Below, piece after piece: positions 1 to 4,676 of a stretch of DNA of 7,468 bases; the first letter of the stretch is position 1; the number at the start of each line of letters is the position of its first letter. Source of the stretch: Acidimicrobiia bacterium (GTDB taxonomy: Bacteria > Actinomycetota > Acidimicrobiia > IMCC26256 > JAENVU01). Under the pieces are notes generated by a model, which saw only the letters and a program-made list of their open reading frames with translations, did no database searches and was not told the origin of the DNA. The position numbers and the translations under genes were made by a program. The stretch is from assembly GCA_017882945.1 (NCBI GenBank), contig JADGON010000153.1, forward strand, positions 1-7,468, given 5' to 3'.

Positions 1-644
1 CTGCGAACGGCCGCGACGAGCGCATCACCGGGCGGCGCACCGGGATCGAGATCGCACCACTCGATGGTCGCGCGCGGATGGTGGGGCAGCGCGAGCCGCC
101 CGTCGGGTCGCGCGACCTCGATCTGCACGTGCACCGGGCGCTCGGAGGGCAGCGCCTCGAGCAGCTGGCCGATCGCGGGAATCGCGGTCTCGTCGCCGGC
201 GAGGAGGTAGGCGGGCGCGGCGCCGTCGATGGCGTAGCCGCGGCCCGGACCGGAGATCGCAGCGGGGTCGCCCACGGTGGCCGCTTCGGCCCAGCTCGAC
301 GCGATGCCGGCACCGTGGACGACGATGTCGAGGTCGAGCTCGTGCGCGGCTGCATCGACGCCGCGAGGAGTGAAAGTCCGGATCGTGGGTCGGGAGCCGT
401 CGGAGCGGAGGAATTCGTTGCCGTTCCAGGTCGGCAGGACGAGGCCCTCGTCACCTGCGGCCGGAACCAGCAATCGCACGCTGGCCGCGGGCGCTTCGAG
501 GGCGAAGCCCTCGAGCTCGGGACCCGACAACGTGACACGGACCATGCGCGGGCCGACGGTTTCGACGCGGCGCACCGCGACCCGACGAAACGTCGGTGGC
601 TCCCGACGGATCCGCGCCTCGAGCTTCCTCGCTTCGTCGCTCAT
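1..644 (-). CDS. Siderophore-interacting protein (FAD/NADPH ferric-siderophore reductase), 3' end cut by window edge
   Basis: This is a cytoplasmic flavoprotein of the siderophore-interacting (ViuB/YqjH-like) family, which reduces ferric siderophores with NAD(P)H to release iron. The frame is open from 644 to the left edge and gives 214 residues of a family usually 250-300 long, so the C-terminus is missing. The N-terminus has the family's basic lead (REPPTFRRVAV, about residues 15-24), then a ferredoxin-reductase-like beta-barrel. The FAD-contacting motif RPTIRTFTPR is at 86-94, HGAGIASSWA at 110-119, SGPGRGY at 131-137 and the NAD(P)-domain entry LLAGDETAIPAI at 147-157. I chose the ATG at 642-644 because MSDEARKLEARIRREPP matches the usual family N-terminus. 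An in-frame ATG at 711-713 would add 23 Arg-rich residues and looks less likely. It is divergent from alkB across 116 bases. Iron control is not evident, and I see no convincing Fur/DtxR/IdeR box. The family call is firm; the siderophore is unknown. Confidence 0.9.
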   Translation of the reverse strand, partial: MSDEARKLEARIRREPPTFRRVAVRRVETVGPRMVRVTLSGPELEGFALEAPAASVRLLVPAAGDEGLVLPTWNGNEFLRSDGSRPTIRTFTPRGVDAAAHELDLDIVVHGAGIASSWAEAATVGDPAAISGPGRGYAIDGAAPAYLLAGDETAIPAIGQLLEALPSERPVHVQIEVARPDGRLALPHHPRATIEWCDLDPGAPPGDALVAAVR

Positions 645-748
645 GCGCCCAGCGTGGCATCTCCGGTCTCTATCTCGATCTCGTCGACGCCGCGCTGAGA
701 GGAAGCGGTGCATCTCAGCACTGGCACTTTGGTCTCGTAGCCGGCGGG

Positions 749-754
749 TAATTT
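749..754 (+). promoter_or_regulatory. Candidate -10 box (TAATTT) for leaderless transcription of alkB
   Basis: TAATTT fits the TANNNT consensus and ends exactly 6 bases before the GTG at 761. Transcription would therefore start at or next to the start codon, as in actinobacterial leaderless mRNAs. No good -35 hexamer is seen at the expected distance, and no clear Shine-Dalgarno precedes 761. The same geometry recurs at two other genes in this window. The rest of the 645-760 gap shows only short ATCTC-like repeats and a CGTCGACG palindrome near 684-691. The assignment is inferred from sequence alone. Confidence 0.45.
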
Positions 755-760
755 CGGCGC

Positions 761-1579
761 GTGACCTCACAGGTGAGGGCGGCTGGACGTTCGCCAAGCA
801 TGGGCATCACCACCTCGACCACCCGTCGCGGGGGAGCCACCAGCCGGCTCGGCGGGGTCCCGACCGTCCTGGCCCCGGCATCATCGCCACGCGCGGAGGG
901 CCAGCTCGCGCTTGCCTGCGGGGAGAACGAGCCACCTCGATCGCGAGTCGAAGTCCTTCCCGGCGCGGTGCACGTTCCCGACTGGTTGGACCTGCGCGCG
1001 CAGCGGGACCTGGTGGAGCAATTCCGGCGGTGGGCGCTGCCGCCGGCGGGCCTGCGCCACCCGCGAGTCCCCACCGGTCACCTGATGAGCGTGCAGTCCG
1101 TCTGTCTCGGCTGGCACTGGCAGCCGTACGCCTACTCGCGCACGGCCGACGACACCGATGGCGCCGCGGTGAAGCCACTTCCCGAGGAGCTCATCGAGCT
1201 CGCGCGGGTCGCGGTCCGGGCCGCGTACGGCGCGGGTGGTCCGCAGGAGCACGCGTTCGCGCCCGACGCGGCGATCGTGAACCTGTACGGGCCGGGCGCG
1301 CATCTCGGACTCCATCAGGACGGTGAAGAGCCCTCCGACGCCCCGGTGGTCACGATCGGCCTGGGGGACTCCTGCACGTTCCGTCTGGCTGGTGTCGACC
1401 GGCGCACCGGACCGTTCACGGACGTGGAGATGCGTAGTGGCGACCTCCTCGTCTTCGGTGGCCCCACGCGTCGCATCTATCACGGCGTCCCCAAGGTCTT
1501 CCCCGACACTGCACCCGACGACCTCGGTCTTCCACCGGGCCGGCTCAGCATCACCGTCCGCGAGACCGGCCTCTCCTGA
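761..1579 (+). CDS. alkB: AlkB-family 2-oxoglutarate/Fe(II)-dependent DNA dealkylase
   Basis: AlkB enzymes repair N1-methyladenine and N3-methylcytosine in DNA by oxidative demethylation, using Fe(II), O2 and 2-oxoglutarate. Every catalytic residue is present: the iron ligands H185-x-D187 and H241, and the 2-oxoglutarate-binding arginines R261 and R267. The spacings (56 residues from first to distal His, 6 between the Arg pair) equal those of E. coli AlkB (H131, D133, H187, R204, R210). LGWHW and YAYS (117-126) match the nucleotide-recognition lid, and NLYGPGAHLGLHQD (174-187) is the core signature. The domain begins near residue 64. The first 60 residues are a low-complexity Ser/Arg/Gly-rich extension, making the protein 272 aa against about 216 in E. 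coli. The GTG at 761 is supported by a TANNNT box 6 bases upstream; an in-frame ATG at 800 is the alternative. It is first in the operon, 29 bases before the sigma gene. Confidence 0.93.
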   Translation: MTSQVRAAGRSPSMGITTSTTRRGGATSRLGGVPTVLAPASSPRAEGQLALACGENEPPRSRVEVLPGAVHVPDWLDLRAQRDLVEQFRRWALPPAGLRHPRVPTGHLMSVQSVCLGWHWQPYAYSRTADDTDGAAVKPLPEELIELARVAVRAAYGAGGPQEHAFAPDAAIVNLYGPGAHLGLHQDGEEPSDAPVVTIGLGDSCTFRLAGVDRRTGPFTDVEMRSGDLLVFGGPTRRIYHGVPKVFPDTAPDDLGLPPGRLSITVRETGLS

Positions 1580-1608
1580 ACACGCCGCAGCACGGACCCC
1601 GAGTCACC

Positions 1609-2079
1609 ATGGAACCGTTCGAAGCGATCGTTGACGAGCACGGTGTCGTGGTGATGCGAGTCTGCCGAGCGCTGCTGGGACCCGATGATGCTCAGGATGC
1701 GTGGTCGGAGACGTTCCTCGCGGCACTTCGTGCGTATCCCGACCTGCGTCCGGACAGCAACGTCCGGGGTTGGCTCGTCACGATTGCCCACCGCAAGGCG
1801 GTCGACCAGATCCGCAAGATGGCACGCGCTCCTCGTTCGAGCAATGAGCTGCCGGAGCTCGGGACCCAAGACGACCGCGCCGAGCCGGACCGCGAGCTGC
1901 GTGCCGCGCTCGACGCGTTGCCCACGAAGCAACGGGGTGCCGTGATCTACCGCTATCTCGCCGATCTGCCCTACTCGGAGGTGGGTGTCCTGCTCGACAG
2001 CAGTGAGGTCGCGGCCCGACGCAGCGCCGCCGACGGCATCGCGACCCTGCGCAAGACGTACCGGAAGGGGACCGAATGA
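1609..2079 (+). CDS. ECF-type (group 4) RNA polymerase sigma factor linked to DNA-alkylation repair genes
   Basis: This 156-residue protein has the minimal sigma-2/sigma-4 layout of extracytoplasmic-function sigma factors and no sigma-3. Sigma-2 covers about residues 1-72, with the region 2.2-like DAQDAWSETFLAAL at 27-40 and the region 2.4-like RGWLVTIAHRKAVDQIRK at 53-70. Sigma-4 covers about 94-152, with LDALPTKQRGAVIYRYLADL at 101-120 followed by the helix-turn-helix. The putative recognition helix (VAARRSAADGI, about 134-144) lacks the usual TVKSRLHRA pattern, so its promoter preference may be unusual. It lies 29 bases after alkB, and its TGA overlaps the ogt ATG (ATGA), so the two are probably translationally coupled. 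No anti-sigma gene is adjacent. The start is the ATG at 1609; the preceding Shine-Dalgarno is weak. I infer that it drives an alkylation-damage regulon that includes this operon. The sequence does not prove this. Confidence 0.88.
   Translation: MEPFEAIVDEHGVVVMRVCRALLGPDDAQDAWSETFLAALRAYPDLRPDSNVRGWLVTIAHRKAVDQIRKMARAPRSSNELPELGTQDDRAEPDRELRAALDALPTKQRGAVIYRYLADLPYSEVGVLLDSSEVAARRSAADGIATLRKTYRKGTE
2063..2070 (+). promoter_or_regulatory. Ribosome binding site of ogt inside the sigma gene
   Basis: GGAAGGGG lies 5 bases before the ATG at 2076, within the last codons of the sigma gene. It is the clearest purine-rich Shine-Dalgarno in the window. It fixes the ogt start at the ATGA overlap rather than at the conserved domain boundary about 45 codons downstream, so the N-terminal extension of Ogt is probably translated. 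Confidence 0.65.
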
Positions 2080-2705
2080 TCACCGACACCCGAACCGACC
2101 AGGAGATCGTTGCCGACCTGAGCGGCGCGTTCGCAGGCACTGACGCAGAGGCGGTCGAGCTCCTCGCACACCTGGCCGAGCGAGCTGATCACGATGGTCT
2201 CCTCGATGTCGCCTACCGGACGGTCGACAGCCCGGTCGGTTCGCTCCTGCTCGCCGTCAGCCCTGCCGGGCTGGTGCGTGTCGCCTTCGAGCGCGAGATC
2301 TTCGACACGGTCCTGGCTGATCTGGCGACCGCGATCAGCCCGCGGATCCTGCGTACGGGTCGCCGCACTGATGACGTCGCGCGCCAGCTCGACGAGTACT
2401 TCGCGGGCAGGCGGCGGCGGTTCGACGTGGTGGTCGATCTGCAGCTGGTGCACGGGTTCAGGCGCTCCGTCATCGCTCATCTGCAGGAGATCCCGTACGG
2501 CGCGACCGAGAGCTATGCGGCCGTCGCGATTGCCGCGGGCAGTCCGGCTGCGGTCCGAGCGGTAGGCACCGCGTGCGCGCACAATCCCGTCCCACTCGTC
2601 GTGCCCTGTCACCGCGTCATTCGCAGCGACGGCACCATCGGCCGGTATCTGGGCGGCGCCGAGGCAAAGGCGGCCCTGCTCGCGCTCGAATCCGATGCCG
2701 ACTGA
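2076..2705 (+). CDS. ogt: Methylated-DNA-[protein]-cysteine S-methyltransferase (O6-alkylguanine-DNA alkyltransferase)
   Basis: This is a suicide repair protein that moves the alkyl group from O6-alkylguanine (or O4-alkylthymine) in DNA onto its own cysteine. The N-terminal alkyltransferase half starts near residue 46 (YRTVDSPVGSLLLA). The C-terminal DNA-binding/catalytic half covers about 127-204, with FRRSVIAHLQEIPYG, then VRAVGTACAHNPVPLVVPCHRV at 160-181. The acceptor is C178 in PCHRV, the likely base-flipping arginine finger is R161 in RAVG, and the downstream YLGG loop (191-194) is present. At 209 aa it is longer than E. coli Ogt (about 171). The extra acidic, helical N-terminus (about 1-45) carries no Ada-type zinc-cysteine domain and no AraC domain. 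It is the last gene of the alkB-sigma-ogt operon, and its ATG overlaps the sigma stop. I see no obvious terminator in the 33 bases before the convergent gene. Confidence 0.95.
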   Translation: MITDTRTDQEIVADLSGAFAGTDAEAVELLAHLAERADHDGLLDVAYRTVDSPVGSLLLAVSPAGLVRVAFEREIFDTVLADLATAISPRILRTGRRTDDVARQLDEYFAGRRRRFDVVVDLQLVHGFRRSVIAHLQEIPYGATESYAAVAIAAGSPAAVRAVGTACAHNPVPLVVPCHRVIRSDGTIGRYLGGAEAKAALLALESDAD

Positions 2706-2738
2706 CGGCGCGCGGCACGAACGGTCAAGAGGGTCTGA

Positions 2739-3746
2739 TCAGTCGGTCCCGAGGAGCTCGTTGAGCTTGCGGGAGACGGGCCAGGCGCCATCCGACGAGT
2801 TCGAGATGACGGTGTGCGTCAGCTCGGCTCCCGGATCGTGGACGCTCCGGAAGGACACGCCCGCGTCGAACCCCTCGAGCTGCACGACGTCGCTCGACCG
2901 GTGGAGCCAGAACCCGAGTCCATAGCGCTTGAGCTCGTTCGGCGCGTCGCTGCGCGGGCGAACCATCTCGGCCACCCAATCCGTCGACACGATGCGGCCC
3001 GCGAACAACGCCCCCCAGAACGTGTGGAGGTCGGCGACGGTGGAATAGATGCCGCCGTCTCCGTTGCCGAGCACCGGGAGGTGGAAGACGTTCGTGCGGT
3101 CGTCTCCGGTCCCGAGGTAGCCGAGCGCCACCCGGCCGGCGAGCTCATCCGAGCGCAGGAACTCGGTGTCGTCCATGCCCGCCGGTGCGCACACACGTTG
3201 CATGACCAGATCGTGGAACGGCGTGCCGCTGGCTCGTTCCGCGATCAGCGCCAGGACGACGAAGCCACCGTTGCAGTACGAGAAGTCTTCGCCCGGCGCG
3301 AACTTCATCGGGTGGCCGTCGAGGACCGGGAGGAATCCTTCGGTGGTCTCGAACTCGTGGACGGGGAGCACCATGACGTAGTCGGTGATCTCACCGTCGT
3401 CGTCCTCGTCGACGTAGTCGCCGATGCCCGAGCGGTGCGCGAGCAGGTGCTCGACCGTGACCGCATCGTCGATGAGCGGCAGGTCGGACCCGAGCACCGA
3501 ACGCGCGGTCGTCGTCAGATCGAGCACACCGTCCTCGATCAGGCTGACCACGGTGAGCGCCGTCAGGCCCTTGCCGCCGCTGGCGATCGCGAGCTGCGTG
3601 TCGACGGTGTTGACGATGTGCAGGCCCCGATGCGCGAAGCCGTAGGCCTCGGCCGTCTCGATGACGTCACCCCGGTCGACCCGAACGACGCCCGAGAAGC
3701 CGGTCGAGATCGCGATCTGGTCGACCTCGTCCCAGACGTCGATCAC
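2739..3746 (-). CDS. Serine beta-lactamase-fold hydrolase (class C / esterase family VIII-like)
   Basis: This 335-residue protein belongs to the beta-lactamase/penicillin-binding-protein-like superfamily, whose members include esterases, D-amino-acid peptidases and AmpC enzymes. The S-x-x-K motif is S56-G-G-K59, inside LAIASGGKGLTALTVVSLIE. The second motif is Y157-C-N159, replacing the common Y-S-N. LLAHRSGIGDY (101-111) and FAPGEDFSYCNGGF (149-162) are typical flanks. The third motif, normally HxG or KTG, appears as LEG at 290-292 with no His or Lys. No signal peptide or membrane segment is visible, so a cytoplasmic esterase/peptidase role is more likely than antibiotic resistance. The substrate is unknown. 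The GTG at 3746 is chosen because homology begins there and a TACTCT box ends 6 bases upstream. The frame stays open to 4412, but that part overlaps the better-supported SDR gene on the other strand. It converges with ogt, 33 bases apart. Confidence 0.88.
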   Translation of the reverse strand: MIDVWDEVDQIAISTGFSGVVRVDRGDVIETAEAYGFAHRGLHIVNTVDTQLAIASGGKGLTALTVVSLIEDGVLDLTTTARSVLGSDLPLIDDAVTVEHLLAHRSGIGDYVDEDDDGEITDYVMVLPVHEFETTEGFLPVLDGHPMKFAPGEDFSYCNGGFVVLALIAERASGTPFHDLVMQRVCAPAGMDDTEFLRSDELAGRVALGYLGTGDDRTNVFHLPVLGNGDGGIYSTVADLHTFWGALFAGRIVSTDWVAEMVRPRSDAPNELKRYGLGFWLHRSSDVVQLEGFDAGVSFRSVHDPGAELTHTVISNSSDGAWPVSRKLNELLGTD

Positions 3747-3752
3747 GCACGG

Positions 3753-3758
3753 AGAGTA
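3753..3758 (-). promoter_or_regulatory. Candidate -10 box (TACTCT) for leaderless transcription of the beta-lactamase-like gene
   Basis: Read on the minus strand, TACTCT fits TANNNT and is followed by exactly 6 bases (CCGTGC) and then the GTG start at 3746. No Shine-Dalgarno is evident, which agrees with a leaderless message. No -35 match was recognised. The next 35 bases upstream hold two overlapping inverted repeats that could be an operator. Confidence 0.45.
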
Positions 3759-3764
3759 GCCAGC

Positions 3765-3789
3765 GTGGCCCCGCTCCCGGTGGGGCCAC
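3765..3789. repeat. Inverted repeat, 8-bp perfect arms, 9-base loop
   Basis: GTGGCCCC (3765-3772) and GGGGCCAC (3782-3789) are exact reverse complements around a 9-base spacer. The repeat sits just upstream of the candidate TACTCT promoter of the minus-strand hydrolase, between two divergent genes, so an operator is more plausible than a terminator. GC richness makes chance dyads more likely here. Confidence 0.5.
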
Positions 3790-3792
3790 CGG
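3777..3792. repeat. 16-bp palindrome CCGGTGG-GG-CCACCGG, possible operator
   Basis: Seven-base arms (3777-3783 and 3786-3792) flank a central GG. The size and symmetry suit a dimeric repressor site such as a TetR-type operator. It shares its right half with the 3765-3789 inverted repeat, so the two structures are mutually exclusive. The regulator is unknown; the TetR gene about 900 bases away is one candidate, by inference only. Confidence 0.4.
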
Positions 3793-3804
3793 CCAGCGAG
3801 GCTG

Positions 3805-3833
3805 GGCCGCGCGCCGCCCTCCGCCGCGCGGCC
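3805..3833. repeat. Inverted repeat, 9-bp perfect arms, 11-base loop
   Basis: GGCCGCGCG (3805-3813) pairs exactly with CGCGCGGCC (3825-3833). The repeat is in the middle of the 165-base divergent intergenic region and has no trailing T-run on either strand, so it is not a canonical intrinsic terminator. It could be a protein-binding dyad or a chance product of GC-rich sequence. Confidence 0.4.
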
Positions 3834-3899
3834 GGCCGTGCCGACGCGATCCTCACCGCCTGACGCGCGGACGTGCTCGCACGCAGGAGATTGTGGCAG

Positions 3900-3905
3900 T
3901 AGGTT
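3900..3905 (+). promoter_or_regulatory. Candidate -10 box (TAGGTT) for leaderless transcription of the dehalogenase-like gene
   Basis: TAGGTT fits TANNNT and ends 6 bases (CGCCAG) before the ATG at 3912, the same spacing as at 749-754 and 3753-3758. An AGGAGA at 3885-3890 is 21 bases from the ATG, too far to serve as its ribosome binding site. A leaderless start is therefore the simpler reading. Confidence 0.45.
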
Positions 3906-3911
3906 CGCCAG

Positions 3912-4673
3912 ATGAATGAGAACCCGCAAACGGGTGGGCCGCGGCGCGTCGGGCTCGTCGCCAACACCGACTTCTACATCGGACCCCCGCTCGCGCGGCT
4001 GCTCGCGGCGCGTGGCCACGACCTGGTGGTCGGCGATCCGCAGCCCGGGCTGGTCGAGGAGCTCGAGGCGCTGGGTGCCGCGGTCGAGGTGGTCACGGAC
4101 GTGAAGGACCTGAGCGATCCCGCGGCGTCCGAGCGGCTCGTCGCTGCGGGCCTCGAGCGGTTCGGCCGGTTGGACTCGGCGGCCGCGTTCTCCGGACGGG
4201 TCGTCACCGGCCGCTTCCTGCAGTCGACGATCGAGGACCTGCGCAAGGTCGTCTCCGGGTGTCTCGAAGCGCCGTACCACTTCCTCAAGGCCGTCATCCG
4301 CCCGATGGTCGAGCGGGGTGAAGGCCAGGTCCTGATCGTCACCAGTGCCTCGGGCGCCCGCGCGACCCCCGGTGCCCCGCTCTACTCGTCCGCACGCGCG
4401 GCCGCGAACCATCTGGTGCGGAACGTCGCGGACGAGGTCGCGCGCAACGGAGTGCAGGTGAACGCGGTCGGTACGAACTTCATGGACTTCCCCGAGTTCC
4501 TCCGCGCGACCGGAGGCACCGACCCGGAGATCCGGGCCAAGCTCGAGGCCGCGGTGCCGATGCGTCGGCTCGGCACGGTTGACGAGTGCGCCGCGATGTG
4601 CGCGGTGTTCGTCGACGGCACGAGCCGCTTCACCACCGGCCAGTTCGTTGCCTACGCCGGCGGTTGGGCCTGA
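3912..4673 (+). CDS. Halohydrin-dehalogenase-like SDR-fold protein (Ser-Tyr-Arg triad, no NAD(P) glycine motif)
   Basis: The 253-residue protein has the short-chain dehydrogenase/reductase fold but not the dehydrogenase active site. The catalytic Lys of Y-x-x-x-K is Arg, giving S145, Y158 and R162 with the exact spacing S-x12-Y-x3-R (TSASGARA... then YSSAR). The TGxxxGxG cofactor motif is replaced by A17-N-T-D-F-Y22-I-G24, which lines up with the T-x4-F-x-G halide-pocket motif of HheC (recalled as VTNVKHFGG), except Ala for Thr. The loop AVGTNFMDF (185-193) aligns with the halide-binding AIGPNYL segment, and RRLGTVDE (218-225) and TTGQF...GGW (241-252) with the conserved C-terminus. Halohydrin dehalogenases convert vicinal haloalcohols to epoxides plus halide and, in reverse, open epoxides with cyanide, azide or nitrite. 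A cofactor-free or redox-inactive SDR relative with another substrate is the alternative. The ATG at 3912 is supported by a TANNNT box 6 bases upstream. It ends 3 bases from the convergent TetR gene. Confidence 0.82.
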   Translation: MNENPQTGGPRRVGLVANTDFYIGPPLARLLAARGHDLVVGDPQPGLVEELEALGAAVEVVTDVKDLSDPAASERLVAAGLERFGRLDSAAAFSGRVVTGRFLQSTIEDLRKVVSGCLEAPYHFLKAVIRPMVERGEGQVLIVTSASGARATPGAPLYSSARAAANHLVRNVADEVARNGVQVNAVGTNFMDFPEFLRATGGTDPEIRAKLEAAVPMRRLGTVDECAAMCAVFVDGTSRFTTGQFVAYAGGWA

Positions 4674-4676
4674 CCC

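Noticed and set aside
645..713. Upstream in-frame ATG (711-713) for the siderophore-interacting protein
   Set aside because: It would add an Arg-rich stretch unlike the family N-terminus and has no ribosome site or TANNNT box; the ATG at 642-644 gives the expected N-terminus.
722..738. TGGCACTTTGG resembling a sigma-54 -24 element before alkB
   Set aside because: The -12 TTGC element is absent at the required spacing, and sigma-54 is rare in actinobacteria.
277..1326. 349-codon plus-strand open frame spanning the reductase gene, the gap and the 5' part of alkB
   Set aside because: It crosses two genes that have catalytic motifs in other frames, and its product is Arg/Ala/Ser-rich without any motif.
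2706..2738. Possible bidirectional terminator between ogt and the convergent hydrolase
   Set aside because: The 33 bases contain no stem of useful length followed by a T-run on either strand.
2814..3863. 349-codon plus-strand open frame opposite the beta-lactamase-like gene
   Set aside because: It is an antisense shadow rich in Arg, Val and Glu; the minus-strand product shows SxxK and YxN motifs.
3747..4412. Open minus-strand frame extending the beta-lactamase-like protein by 222 residues upstream
   Set aside because: It lies antisense to the well-supported SDR-fold gene, its sequence is low-complexity and Arg/Glu-rich with no domain, and homology begins right at the GTG at 3746.
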